From NCBI GenBank assembly GCA_007922195.1, contig ML681971.1, forward strand, positions 21,034,042-21,098,041: 64,000 nt of DNA. The letters are read 5' to 3'. The notes beneath the pieces are model-generated. The model saw only the letters and a program-made list of their open reading frames with translations, ran no database searches and had not been told where the DNA came from. Shown piece after piece: positions 1 through 12,146 of this stretch. The translations under genes were made by a program, and so were the position numbers. This stretch comes from Podocnemis expansa (lineage: Eukaryota; Chordata; Testudines; Podocnemididae). Numbering within the stretch: the stretch's first letter is position 1; the number at the start of each line of letters is the position of its first letter.

Positions 1-263
1 AAGTCCTTATTTAGCCCTGAAACAACAGTCAAACTCACATATGAATTCCAATTCTGCAGTTTTTCTTTGAAGCCTTGATTTGTTATTCGTTCGTCTGAGC
101 ACAGCTATTAGCAAATCATCAATGACCTCACCTTCCTCTATATGGTGCTCCCCAGCGTTTGAATCTAAACTACTGCATTGATTTGCTGTAACAGTCTGAC
201 CTGATTCTATGACTTATGCTTCTCTGAATTTATTTTTCCTCCCACTCTAAGTTCCCTATCTTC

Positions 264-390
264 AAAGTGTGTGACGAAGTGGGATTTTCTCCCACGAAAG
301 CTCCGGTGATAAATAAATTGTTAGTCTTTAAAAGTGCCACAGGACTCCTTGTTTGTTTTGCTGACCCGGACTAACATGGCTACCCTTTTG
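264..390 (+). repeat. Penelope-like/SINE-like repeat, copy A
   Basis: The order is cttcaaag head, gacgaagtgggattttctcccacgaaagctc hairpin core, ataaattgttagtctttaa, the gccacaggactccttgtttg block, and the tail ggactaacatggctaccc. It has the same order as copies at 12147-12354, 41650-42059, 37137-37237 and 48555-48710. The tail is typical of turtle genomic repeats. Confidence 0.75.
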
Positions 391-3300
391 GAACTTTTAA
401 AAGTGGTTATTTTTTGCACATCTGCTAGGACAACCTTTCATGATAAAGATCTGGAGTAGTTAGTGGGTGAAGAAGCAACTGGCAGAGGGGGGCAGTAGTT
501 TCCAGATCACTCTGTTGAGGAGTGGGTTTTGCCAGTTCTGAAACCCCAAAGGCTTCAGTGTCTGCAAGCTGTTTCACGTAGGATGAAATTCACCCCTGGG
601 CACAGGCATATGCATAAGTGTTTCAAATAAGGTGCAAGTGGGACTTTTATGCCACACAGGCCTTGATTTGACCCTCTTCCAGTGTGAAGTGGTTTCCTCT
701 ACATTTTAGACTGTCCCTCTAACCTCCTCCACTATCCATTGTGCCCACGGTACCATGTTAAATTGCACTGCAGCCTGCCTACAATTTGCTAGAGAGGGGT
801 TTTCGGACCATTCTCCTGGCTGACACCAACTTTGACTTCCCCAAGTCAACATCCATTTTCTCTTGGGCTTTCCAGTTCCTTGTTCTACTTACAGGGACCC
901 ACTACAGGCTCAGAGTCTGGGGTGATTTGGGGTGGGAAACAAAGCTAGTACAAGATCAGCCTCTGAAAGCCAGTTGTGGGAAAGGGTGATTCATCAAGTT
1001 CTGGTTTGATATCAGCAACTTGGAAAATCAGGCCATCTACTGTGACATCTTATTTACCATGACCTCCTCCATCAGGTAGGGAATTTTGAAGGCAGCTCCT
1101 CTCTTCTATTAAAAGCCAAGTAATTTTAGCATTTGTTAAACCAGTTGTTGTGCTGATACAGAGCCAAGCCAATTCAAATCACAGGCTGGACTCCGTACTG
1201 TACAATCACTGGTGGCTGGTGGGAGGATAAATTATTTGATCTTATTGTGGTTGCAGTGAAGAAAGTAGCTAATTAATTTGTTTAACTGTATTACTTGGTA
1301 GAGGATGCATAAAGCCACCACCTGGGTTTTAGCAAGCAATACAAATCCAGCTCTAGTTGCCTTTATACTTATTTTACAGCTGTGTAGCTCCATTGATGCT
1401 AGTGAAATTACTCCTGACTGGCACAAATTTAAGTAAGGGTAGGAGCAGGTCCTGAATGCAGACTGTATAGTGTAGTGCAGCAGGGATAGACAGGATCATA
1501 GTACCAATTTTTCAAGTACTGTGGAACCTTTTTACAGTGAAAGTCTATTAACAATGGAGAAGAATTCAAATGCCAAGTAAATAATGTTACAATATGCAGA
1601 TAACTCTGAACAGAGAATCTGCTTAAAAAACCCCTGAAAAGAATTAAGATGCCCAGTTCTCAGTGAAATCCAAAGAGATGACGACCCCTAACCCTCCCGC
1701 CAGCCTATGAATAAATGCACTATGCTGGGAAAGAGAGAATTCCATCCTTAGCTATATTCAATAAAGAAGAGCAGGATTCTGGACTCTGAGTTAACTCCTC
1801 TGAAGTCAGTGAAGGGACTCCAGATTTGCAGCAGGAGAACAGAGATCAGAACTGGACCAAGTTTGGACAAAGTTTCAGGAAAAGATCAGTAATCAAGAGT
1901 TTATTCGTTTGCCCAAACTGTAATACAGTGCATGTACTTCCTTTCAATGTATTAAAAATCTAAGATCCTTTTAGAAGTTTTCTTTTTGGACACAAAATGG
2001 GGTCCTAACTCCACGCCCGTTCACTTGAGCTGATTTAAAGCTAGCAGTTCTCTCTGACACGTGCAACAGGTTCAGTGAGAACTGTGTGCCTGATTTGGAG
2101 TGCAGAAATTAGCCCTTAATTACGCCACAAATGCAACAAAGAGCAAGGAACAGTTCTTTTCAGTGCCACTTAAAAAAAAAATGCCAGTCACCTTTACTGT
2201 TATCTGTTAAAAATATAGTTCACAGAGAAACATATGATGTAAACATTTTTTAAATAACTGCCAGCGCTTAGGCAGAACACAGACATCAGAAACAACACAT
2301 GAGAGTTTGAATGGCTGGTCACGTGGCCTTCAGGAATGGCTGGACCGTTTTCATAGTTCGGAAGATGCCGTGAAGATTTCAGATGTTTTGTGTAAGCAGG
2401 TAGACAATAATATCAACAAGATAATTACACACCATGCTATATCTTTTGATTACTTGATTCCAGGATTCCCAAGCCAAATCTTTCAAAACGGAGGACAACT
2501 TTGCTACTGTTAATGCTGAAAAGAGTGGGAAAGGGAGGGAAAAAAAACAGTTACACCATTTCTTGTTATTCCTTGTGCAAAAAGCCCTACAAAGAGCCCT
2601 TATAAAGGAGTCCTACAGAGGAAATAAAATGGGTTAGGCTCTGCAATCAAGCACAATGCAAGGTAGTCCAACAAAGAAGTTTAAGTAAAATGACCAACAA
2701 ATAAAATGAATTTCAATAAAAGGCTTGCTCCTGAAAATTGTTTATACCCCTTGCTTTCAGCACTGGTTGCCCACAGTGTTCATTTTTTCTGCTTCGAAGA
2801 GCAGAAACTCAAACCAAACTGAACTACTGTGGGGATTTTCCAAGGCCCAAAATGTGCACTGGATGCCCAGCTCCCACTGACTTTAAAAGGGTGATTGAAG
2901 CCCATCTGCCCTTTGCTCTTTTGAAAAATTCTCCCCCTCTCAAAATGGATTGATCTTTCCCCTGTCCAGAGAGATGTAAAGATAAACTAGATTCATCCTT
3001 AGCAAGGTAGGGGGAAAAAGAGCAAGTCTGAGAAAATCACTGGTGTGGTAGAAATAGGAATATTACTTAAAAAGGTCAATATTTATCAGGGAATTAATCT
3101 TTTAAAAACCCAACCTTTTGTCTACTGTAACAAGGGTCACTGGAAAGAGCTTCCTAAATTTACTAAATGTCAGCCACGACTATCTTGAAAGACTGAATGT
3201 AAAGAACATCTTTTCAGATGACTTAGATGGGTGCCATAAATGAGTCAGCTACTCAACGGTCCTTTTTTTTTCCCCCTGTAAAATAACGTACACAAGCACT

Positions 3301-3469
3301 TGCTATCTGAAAGTATAATACTGTGTATGTATAGAGAAACCTACAGGAAAAAAACAAGAAACAGACCAAACAAACAAAAAACCCCACATTCACTAGAGGA
3401 TCATTTGTCTTCACTGACAATTACTGATCACTCAGTGGCTCTTGCTTCATAGCCGGCCAAACTAAAATA

Positions 3470-3475
3470 TTTATT
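3470..3475 (-). terminator. candidate KSR1 polyadenylation signal AATAAA
   Basis: The plus-strand tttatt is AATAAA on the transcript strand, 1.78 kb after the stop codon. A second AATAAA lies at 1900-1905. No downstream GU-rich element was convincing enough to choose between them. Confidence 0.3.
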
Positions 3476-3496
3476 AGAAGACCCCATCTGTCACAG

Positions 3497-3772
3497 TTTG
3501 TCTACATGGGGCCACTCAGGAACATTAACCTGAATTAACTAGAAGTATAAATTTAAAGTGAATTTGTTAAACTGCTTAAACTGTGTGGAAACTCATTCAG
3601 AATTAAAAGTAGTTTAAATCAGTTTAGTTTAATTCTGAATGAGAACGTCCACAAAGGAGCTAAATGGTTTTTAATCATTTCCGAGTGAAATCAGTTCACT
3701 GAACTCCTCCTCATTTGCCCATGAAAAAGTTAATTCTAATTAACTTGTCCTGAATGACACCATGTGGACAAA
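3497..3772. mobile_element. MITE-like inverted-repeat element
   Basis: The left end tttgtctacatgg and right end ccatgtggacaaa are inverted copies with further homology inwards (ctcaggaacattaacctgaattaac against the right arm). Inside is a perfect 16-nt palindrome pair, ctcattcagaattaaa at 3592-3607 and its complement at 3628-3643. It has no coding capacity. Confidence 0.65.
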
Positions 3773-5250
3773 GCCTTAAGATTAAAAAAAAAATTTTAAA
3801 TATGCTGTACTAGAACATTGACTCAGCAAGACTCTTAAGCACATACTTAAATACAAGTCAGTGGGACTTTGCTTTAACTCCTACTGACTTCAGTTTGATC
3901 ACTGTGCTTAAGTGCTTTTCTAAATAGGGGCCCTAATTACCAGAGGCAAGCAAATGATAAAATTCAAATGGCTGGATTGTACCTGCACATGCACGGGAAT
4001 GCACAGGGAAGGGAGAAGCCACAAGGAACTTCAGGTTACTATTGGTCCCAAACTGAGGCCTGTGAAAAAAAATTCATACACTATGCAACATAACTAACCC
4101 TGTCTAAGCCCAGGAGAAGAACCAGTAGAGTGCCCATACATTCTGTTTGGCCTGTACAGTCCCTTTTTTAAGCCCTGCCCCAGCTGTCCTGACCTTTTTG
4201 GCAAAACTGGGCATTTGTCCTGTTTGCTCTTGCCAACTGATCATCAGTTAGCAAAATCAAATGGGACAAACATCCAGTTTTGCCCCCCCCCCCCAAAAGG
4301 TGTGGTGCAAGCTCCAGCAGGGTACAGAGGAATGTATGGGGGGGGGGGGAGGAAAAAGAGAATATTTCCATCAACCTAGCTACTGCCTCTCAGAGGTGGA
4401 TTTACTGTAACTATGAAAAAACCTGCCTCAAACCTGCAGCTGAACAGCCATAGTGTGTCCAGTGTAGACACACCCTGAGAAGGAACCTTACATCCTTCAA
4501 TTTCTCTCCCTTGGAAAGCGGGGATTTCAGTGGAGATGAGGACCCTAACTACTCTTTGAGAATGAGCCTCAGTCAATGAACTTCTCAACCAGGTCCCATT
4601 CACATCAATCACAACATTGTTATTTGTTTCAGGGGTGGCTGGCTCCAGCCCCAAGAGTTTATGAGAGAGATTTTTCAAAGGCACATGTGGTAAGCAGGCA
4701 CCTAACTCCTGTTAACGTTCAGTGTAAGTTCCTAGTTATCCTCTGTGCCTATGAAAACGCAACATGCTGTGTAGTTCCTGAACAGGTTACATCTCAAATA
4801 ATTATTGCTAAGATCCACCTCCGCTTGAGTCCCGTGCCACTCTGTGTTGGACGAGACTTGCAGAATGCACACAACCAAAACAACACACCACTATGTAATC
4901 CAAACAGTGCATTCCATTGCTTATGCCTTGCTCATATGCTAGTATTAAGAGTCACACAATCACAAGACCATTTCCAGAAGGAAGTTACAGCCTTTGAAAT
5001 GATATGAGTGTACACAAATGGCCATGTTAGTTGGCAGAAATTTTTCTTGAAGATAAGTGTTGTTATTCAAGCTGACAGCCCACACCAAGAGAAAAGACAG
5101 AAGAAAGGAATTTGAAAAGTATTGGTTATGTCCAAAGATTAAAAAATTTGGTTTTTGTTTTGCTTTTAAGTGAGAGGTGATTGTCCAAGTTGTCGATTAG
5201 GATACAGCACATGGAAGCATGCAAGGCAGACCCAGTTATTGTACGAGTAG

Positions 5251-5257
5251 CTATAAC
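5251..5257 (-). CDS. KSR1: KSR1 terminal exon start: last codon and stop
   Basis: A strong acceptor (ttttctcttcctatcttttatag) is followed by GTTATAG. With GA from the previous exon it reads GAG TTA TAG, giving a protein ending KSAEL, the C-terminus known for KSR2 and some KSR1 isoforms. The longer mammalian KSR1 tail (NSSKV...) was searched for and not recognised between here and position 1. Only seven bases are coding; the rest of the exon is 3' UTR of unknown end. Confidence 0.7.
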
Positions 5258-8200
5258 CTATAAAAGATAGGAAGAGAAAAAACAACAAGTGTTAGTCTGC
5301 GGTCACTAGAAGCAAGCTTTAGAGAATTATACATTGTAAAAGCTTATTCCAAAATAAAATTGAAAGGTTAGTGTAGTGATTTTTAAAGTGCAAGGTGATC
5401 CCAAAGGACTTGCAAGAATGGGTGTGAACCTCTCACTCTCCACTGTTCCTCCGAATTGCAGCTTGCATTTAAAAATGAGAAGTCAGTCTCTGGCTGTTAC
5501 AGTTAAGTAGAAAACCTTCAAAACATGACCTGAATCTAACTGATCTGGCAATGCATGCCTGAATGTGGAGAGAATCTGAAACAATAGCTCTGAATTGTGA
5601 ACGCCCCATTCTTATCAGTGGGCCTTAACTCAAATGCAATGTTGATAATTAACGCTGTTGACATTAAAAACATTTCACGATTACAAGCATGCAAAAAGAG
5701 GAAGGCTCTGTTTATGCAGATTTATGGAAACTACTCTGAGGGCTCATCTACAAAGGGAAATTGGCCACACAGTCTGTCACAGGATAAGCATCCCACGCAC
5801 TATTCTGGGATAAAAGTGGTCCTATTCCAACATAATTACTTGGCTTGGGAAGTGCAATTATTACTCCAAAATAAAGTGACTCATCCCAGAACAGCGATGC
5901 TATTCTGATGAGCTACTCTAAAATAGCAATTGTACAACAGTTTGTTGCACAGTAGTTGTTCCAGTCAATATCCCTATATAGAGAAGTCCCCAGTGACAGC
6001 AACTTTTGGGGGTGCTTTTGAGAGTACATGGGATGGCGCCCTACAGAGGTTTTTCAAAGTTTTGGGAAACATTGGGTTAGCAGAAAGGTGCCAGAGCATT
6101 CATAAAAATTCAGAGCAGCAACTGCCTAACAGAAGTGCCTTTATTGTGCAAAGAAACATGACAGTCACTGAATAGAAACACTATGCATTTTAAGATGCAC
6201 TTTGTACATTTCATACATGACTGTGCTAGTCTGTATTGTAAGCATCTACAGCACAGAAAACAGGTGTCTTTTGGACACATTTGCTGGGTCCAATTTGCTA
6301 GGCAAACCTCATCGTAAATGAGCTGTCACGTCACCCAAGTGTTAAGTGATTTATACACAGTGATCTGTGAAAGTTAATACACAGAGGGAGGGGAAATGTC
6401 ACAATGGAGAGGGGATGGCTCAGGGAATTGCTAACTGGTTAGGAAACTCTTCAGTTCTAAGTATCAGGTTAGGAACCAGCCCACACTGGTTGCAGCTGAA
6501 CTCTTTGTGATGTAATGGGTAACCCCAATCCCATCTGCTTTAGCAAGTACCAGGCAACATCAGGAATTTACGAATTCAGGTTCAATCTCTCTGGCCAATC
6601 AAAAGAAGGCTGGAGACCCAGCCACTATATGAACAGGGCTGAGGTACAACACTCATCCTGCTAGTATGCTGGGGCTTGAGAGAAGGCTTCACTCTGAAGG
6701 GTTGTCAAACCAGCATTTTTCCAAAGGATTTTTTTAAAAAATACCCCAGGGTGTAGAGAAAAGCCATTCAGGTAAAGGGTCCAATAGGAGCAGACACTGG
6801 GTGCTTTTGAAAAAAGTCACAAGGGTATCAGTATCTTTATGTACCTGAACAACTTTTAATATCTGGCTCCACATTCTAAAGGAAAGAAGGCTCTTGATGA
6901 TCCTAGCATCTTGCATATTAATCCATATTAATCTGTGTTTTGGAAGGTAAATTGGGCTTTTCAGAAAGTGTACAATCACATTCTATGCTTACAGTTAATT
7001 GGCTCTCCGGAGATTAAACATAAAGTGATAGATTCATTGTTATGATAACTTCATCAGCTACAGAACTCATCCTGTAACTGGGCTGGGTGTGGAATTCCCT
7101 AGGAGACCTAGGCACAGGCCAGGACCACACCAGCCTTTTACCATCCAACTCTGCAAAAACAGTGAAAGGTATTTCTGAGATAAAATTTCTTCAGACCAGA
7201 GCAGAGCCAGTCTGGCTTTCCCCTTTATAACTGAAGCAGAGATAGAAAAAGCAGCAGTAACTACATGGAATATGCCCTTAAAAATTTTAGCTTATGCTTC
7301 AACATCATTTTCAAAAAGATTTAAAAACAAAACCCAAGCCTTGACATTTTACATAATTTTATAAATTACTCCCAAAGAGACTATGATCAAATTTCTTAAA
7401 TATAGACGTTCACTCAACAGCAGCAAGGGCTTAAGCGGTGAGCTGCAACCCACATCCACCGAAGCTGCTGAAGAGTCACGGTGCAAAGAAAATACTTTGC
7501 TTTTCCGGCAGAATGCCATTGTACAGTAACTGTGTAACTAGTGATTGATTTGACACTTGTTCTTTAAGAGAAACTGCTAAAATGGAAAAAATGTAAAGGG
7601 TTCACAGTGCTTCATGCATAAAGCAGAGATGGCTGGAGAGAGAAAAAATAGGAAAAAGCTCTATTTATCAATGACTGGACAGTAAATGTTCAATCTTTGC
7701 TGATAGTAGTTTTGACCTTTTGTATAGTAATGATGCCAGGGTCTTGGAGGAAACAGTCACATTTCAGAAAGAATTCAAAGTATTCAGAATTCCATGTTGT
7801 GTTAGACAGGAAGATTTTGCATAGGGAAATAGGTGACGTGTTCAAAACGAAACAGAAATCAGGCAATTGCAGTGGTTATTTCAATACAGAAAGAAACAAA
7901 TGCAGTTGAGGAGTTATGGCAAGATATCACAGAAGGATCACGAAAGGTTAAGAGATGGTAAAGTGGATGGTCAAGCCATTGGGGAGAAAAAGGAGAGAGA
8001 AGAGAAAAATAAATATTAGAAGTTCTGTTCATGGAAATGTAACAATCAGTAAAATAAGTCAGAATAAGTTCTTTAAAAACAGGGAATAATGTTTGAGTCT
8101 GCATTTTCCTGGGGAAGGGGGTATAAAAATCAAAAGACTCTTTTAAAAAATGGCCTTAATCATTTTATACTGTGGAAGGGGCAAAATGTTCCCTGGGTTA

Positions 8201-8317
8201 GTGAATAACAAATCAGTGCAACCCAGTTATAAACTCATTACACAGAAGGAAAATGAAACAGAATATTCTAGAAGTCTAACCCCAGTGTTCCCAGGGAAAT
8301 GGGTAGGAGATACTCAC
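5258..8317 (-). other. KSR1 last intron
   Basis: The intron is 3.06 kb with donor gtgagt and a pyrimidine-rich acceptor. There is weak repeat-like sequence around 5735-5935 (ctacaaaggg... with 'attctgggat' and 'ccaaaataa' segments). Open frames such as 5597-5908 and 8150-8500 show no family motif. Nothing else was recognised. Confidence 0.6.
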
Positions 8318-8451
8318 TCGGCAGATTTCCAGAAGTGTCCTGGATGCGACAGCCGCCTGTTCAGTTTTGGCAGTTTTTCGAGCATATCCACAAGAAGAGT
8401 AAAGCTGGGTCTCTCACTGAGGTCCAAAGACCAGCATGCTGAGAGGATTTC
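8318..8451 (-). CDS. KSR1: KSR1 exon, C-terminal end of kinase domain
   Basis: The 134-nt exon encodes [38 protein letters not shown] and HFWKSA plus GA of a split codon. This is the conserved KSR C-terminus. The donor is gccga/gtgagt; read through instead of spliced, the next codons are GAG TGA, so an unspliced transcript would end one residue earlier, at SAE. Acceptor ctccatag/gaa. Confidence 0.97.
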
Positions 8452-9665
8452 CTATGGAGGACATTTTGGGGGAAAAAGGGCTCATTATCATCACGGGTAG
8501 CTCGCTTGGATCAGTGACAGAGGCCAAGTGACTAGGGATCCTGGGTGCTTTTGTTTTCGGGAACCCAAATTTGGGAGACACTTTGAAGGGGCCTGATTTT
8601 CAGACAGCAAGCACTTGGCCACTTCTGAAACTGGAGTCTCTCAAATTGGGTGTCAGAAGTCACTAGCCACCTGAAAACTTGACTTTGTTCTACATCAGTT
8701 ATTGAGGATAAAGGGACAGCCTATCAACTACGGAGACTAACTTCAAACAATCCTGGCAATAGACAACACCACAGAGTCTATGAATTTATAGCCGATGAGT
8801 GAAGTTCCCCCACCCCACCTCTCCTGTGCACACATCACAATCTGTCCAGTGCCTGAATGAAGGATCGGTGTGTCAAACGACCTGGAGATGAGGGTGAAAC
8901 CTACCCCCTGCTTGTGGCCAGCACACAGAGCAATCTTGCAGGTGCTCTGCATCCAGCCCTTGGGCTTGAACAAGGACTGCACAACAGGATCAGAGAGACC
9001 CCAGGACTGGCCAATCACTTCTCCATTGGGAATCTCAATTGCACTATCCTGGGAGGAGCTGGCACAAGACTTTAGCATGTGCTGTGCTTGACAGCCCCTG
9101 ATTACCCACTCTGCAGCCATTCCTCTCCCCCACTGTAACCTTATATAAAAATTGTACAGCCTGACATGACTCTCTTCCTCCAAGTGAGCAGTCTGCAGAT
9201 ACTTCTGCTGACTATCAATCTACAGAAAATGGGACAGGCTTAGGAAATTATGGGGTAAAATCATGACCCTCCATTCAAATAAGAGGGAGCCATTCATTTC
9301 AATGATGCCAGAGTTTTACCCAACGAGCTAAGCACCAAACTCCTTCTCTGTTCAGCGTTTGGGGGCAAGAAAATGCCTTACACCATGAGAAAGGTGGCTA
9401 GATTCGGGCAGTTCTATGTTTGTACAGTGCCTAGCACAATAAAGGTCTGGTCCATAACTGTGCTCCTAGGTGCTTCTGCATTACAAATGCCACATGGTAC
9501 CTGAGTGTGTATCTATCTGGACGGAAGCTATTTTTCACCCCCCTCCGCTTTTCCTTCAAAAATTTTGATTAACGCTTAAAGTAAATGCATCTTTAATCTT
9601 CCCTCTCACTCCAGATCCATTACAGAATCTCTGATCAACAGCTCTTTGGAAACATTTCCACTTAC
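8452..9665 (-). other. KSR1 intron, no feature recognised
   Basis: The intron is 1.2 kb. A 146-codon minus-strand frame at 8743-9183 has no recognisable domain, no splice support and no conservation that I can judge, and is treated as chance. Confidence 0.6.
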
Positions 9666-9801
9666 ACTGACTTCTTTCCCTACGCTGACGGTAGCGAGGA
9701 CGTGCTTCACTCCTTGTCCACTTCCAATCTGCCAAATGAGCGCTTCAGCTGGCTGGTTCTTGAAAGGCCATTCTCTAGCTTGGAGCTCATACCAAATTGT
9801 C
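9666..9801 (-). CDS. KSR1: KSR1 exon, C-lobe
   Basis: The 136-nt exon completes Gly and encodes [38 protein letters not shown] and SVGKEVS, which are helices F to G of the kinase fold. It leaves phase 0. Acceptor ggtgtttcag/gac, donor gtcagt/gtaagt. A different reading frame through the same bases gives an unrelated 60-residue shadow. Confidence 0.97.
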
Positions 9802-9839
9802 CTGAAACACCAGTAAGTAAATTAAGCAACACAACATCT

Positions 9840-9992
9840 TGTGACGAAGACAGAAAGTGACATCCTGGTTTTCCAGGTGGGGCCACCAAGGCACAGAGCA
9901 GGTATGAGACTTGACCAGTATCATGCAGGAATAACAGATCACCTGGCTCTCAGTCTGGTGCCTTAACCACAAGGCAATCCTTCCTTTCTGAT
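9840..9992 (-). repeat. MIR-like SINE fragment
   Basis: Plus-strand text resembles the complement of MIR-type SINEs: aggtggggccaccaaggcacagagcaggtatgagacttgacc..., then gctctcagtctggtgccttaaccacaaggc. It lies in the short intron 9802-10187. Confidence 0.5.
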
Positions 9993-10187
9993 GAAGAATA
10001 TGCTGGTCTGCATCTTTTGCAGCAAGGGATGGAGCAGCACAAAAGAAAAACCCACCATTATTCAGCTCTGTGTGTCATGAACCTCATCCAAAGCTCATTC
10101 AAATCAATGCTCCTCTTTCCATTTTCATTGGATCATATTTAGCAGGGTCACATATTGCTGCAACATAGTGATGTTTCTCACCCTTAC

Positions 10188-10319
10188 CCAAAAGCGTAGA
10201 TGTCTGCAGCTTTGGAGAAAGGCAGCTTGTCTTCATCTTTCCCAGGACACATCTCACGAACAATTTCAGGGGCCAGATAACACAGCCAGTCATGGGGCAG
10301 CTTCAACTCATTCTCACGC
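10188..10319 (-). CDS. KSR1: KSR1 exon, APE motif and C-lobe
   Basis: The 132-nt exon encodes [39 protein letters not shown] and IYAF plus two bases of a split Gly. LAPEIV is the APE motif of the activation segment. The side-to-side BRAF dimer and MEK-binding surfaces of the C-lobe continue from here. Acceptor ggaactcag/gcg, donor tttgg/gtaagg. Confidence 0.97.
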
Positions 10320-11013
10320 CTGAGTTCCAAGAGAAAGTGAAATCAGTCAACCCCTTAAGCATGCTGCAATTGGGCACAGCAAACAGCTAGCTGCAGGAAC
10401 TCAAGATATTTACTGAGCCAAGTCTTTTATTTGGACAATTTCCTCTCCAAATTCTTCTTTTTATTATTATATTTTAGTTTTTTTGCTATACAAATATACT
10501 GGGCTTGATTCTTGATGGCTCTGTTTCTGCACTTAGTCCCTGTGTTCACAGGCTGCACAGCAGCTTGGTCAGCCTGACGTAATTTAGGGCAACCTTCAGG
10601 CTGCTCTAGCTTCTACTGATCCCCATGGTCTCCTAGGAAGCAGAGGATAGCTATAGTGTAATATATTCTGACCACACCCCCTCCTTCACCCCTAACATGT
10701 CCTGTATTGCTGAGCATTAAGGGAACAGATGGTATAGAGCCCTTATGTCAGCCCTAAACCAAGCTAGAAGTGCATCTGTGCAGTGGTCCACTTCCTCCTG
10801 CTTTTAAGACCCCTTTACTTTGCCTTAGTGTAAGACAGTTAGATCGATCCATTCACAAACCCGGGAGCCTAGAGTTAGTGCTTACATCAGTATAAAAGCC
10901 AATCACCTCTCCAGATTTACACTGGTGTAACAGAGATCAGAATCTGACCCTTTGCCTATTTGATCGCTATTTCTCGTTCCTAAATGGACTTGAAAAAATA
11001 ACTGTTGACGTAC
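10320..11013 (-). other. KSR1 intron, no feature recognised
   Basis: The intron is about 0.7 kb, AT-rich around 10440-10500. There is weak similarity to palindromic low-copy repeats near 10860-10945 (cagtataaaagccaatcacc...tttacactggtgtaac). No gene or clear mobile element. Confidence 0.5.
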
Positions 11014-11147
11014 CTGCCCTCCTGAACCACACCCGAAATGCCAAACAGTCCAAAGTCTGTGATCACAACTTTGCCATTGTCATAGAAGACATTTTTTGAT
11101 TTCAGATCCTTATGCACAATCCCCTTTGCATGAAGATACCCCATGCC
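11014..11147 (-). CDS. KSR1: KSR1 exon, catalytic-loop and DFG region
   Basis: The 134-nt exon encodes [19 protein letters not shown] and [19 protein letters not shown]. The HRD motif is HKD, as in other KSRs, with Asp and the downstream Asn (LKSKN) kept, and DFG is intact. KSR binds ATP but phosphorylates poorly because the VAIK lysine is missing. It ends VVQEG plus AG of a split Arg. Acceptor atcttttccag/ggc, donor gggcag/gtacgt. Confidence 0.97.
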
Positions 11148-11261
11148 CTGGAAAAGATGGACAGGTGAGTGTAAATCTGCCTTACTTAGCACCTGGTTGC
11201 CAGATCATTTGGTTGTGTCTGACATTCTTTAATAGATTTATCTTCATCCCATCCCCAGGAT

Positions 11262-11400
11262 GCAGGGCAGCACCATCATCTCCCATTTATAGCTGGGAGA
11301 CGCAGGAAGCCAGGGTGACTTTCCTATAGCCATACAGGAAGCCTGTGGAAGACCAGGAAATTGAATCTGTCTTCTGAGTTGCAGGCTAGTACCTTCTGCA
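11262..11400 (-). repeat. MIR-like SINE fragment
   Basis: It reads catcatctcccatttatagctgggagacgcaggaagccagggtgac...catacaggaagcctgtggaagaccagg, the complement-type layout seen in MIR-like SINEs (atagatgaggaaact..cacagg..aggtctcc). It sits in the intron 11148-11921, where nothing else is seen. Confidence 0.5.
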
Positions 11401-11921
11401 GCTCACAGACTCCCCCTTCCCCTCTTCACAGCTCAGCCTGATAGGGCTTCCAGTTCTGCACTCTGAAAATCTTCTTGGCCTACAGGGGGAGGGGAAAGGG
11501 TGCAGATCAGCAGGTAAGAGGGGGCAGACAGGAAGAGAATAGGCTTCCACAGTATCTGCTGCCTCATCTTTTATTTTGGTACCCAATACCAGACCACTTT
11601 CCTGCCTATAGATCAAGTGCCTGCTGCAACATATTGTGGGAGATCACAACTTCCCTCCCCCACAACGCAGACTCTGAGCCCACAGTGAAACTCTGCCTGC
11701 CCATGCTGTGGGAAAAGTATCTGCTTCATCTACTACCAGGAACATCAGCCAACATGCGTTAGCTACCCAGCTTTTGTTAGCACTCAGATGCCTGTGAGTT
11801 GCCTTCCCATGCCAAGGCTGACACTTGGAGCACCAAGCACATTAGGAAATACAACCACGTTTTCCTTGTGGGCTTCCACAGCATAAATTAAAAGAAAGAC
11901 GCCTAGGGTTCTCTTTCTTAC

Positions 11922-12018
11922 CTTAATGATCTCCTGAGCTATCTGCCTTGTTTTGTTAATATCCAAAGATATCTTAGGATCCCTTACAAACGAGTGAAGC
12001 GTCCTTCCTTTGCAAAAG
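11922..12018 (-). CDS. KSR1: KSR1 exon, pseudokinase hinge
   Basis: The 97-nt exon completes a split Ser and encodes [19 protein letters not shown] and [13 protein letters not shown], the hinge and D-E helices of the kinase fold. It is almost identical to mammalian KSR1 as recalled. It leaves phase 0. Acceptor cttctttgtag/ctt, donor attaag/gtaaga. The reverse-complement tract across positions 12169-12350 just upstream is an unrelated repeat pair. Confidence 0.97.
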
Positions 12019-12146
12019 CTACAAAGAAGAGAGGAGGAGGATAGGAGGAAATGTGGTGAAAAATGCAAATTCCTAACCATTCACCCTTCCTTCTTTTGGC
12101 AACATATAGATATCTGGACTTGGGAGTGCCTGATCTGTCAAGACCC

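Larger units (their letters stand above)
1..5250 (-). other. KSR1 3' UTR and possible downstream DNA
   Basis: No coding exon is recognised. On the minus strand, canonical AATAAA hexamers lie at 3470-3475 and 1900-1905 (plus-strand tttatt), implying 3' UTRs of about 1.8 or 3.3 kb; neither can be preferred from sequence alone. The stretch also holds a Penelope-like repeat copy at 264-390, an inverted-repeat element at 3497-3772, a palindromic 'agtcaatggg/cttaagtgctt' type repeat around 3820-3930, and a C10 run near 4285 and G10 run near 4339. Open frames here are short and without domain features. Confidence 0.5.
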
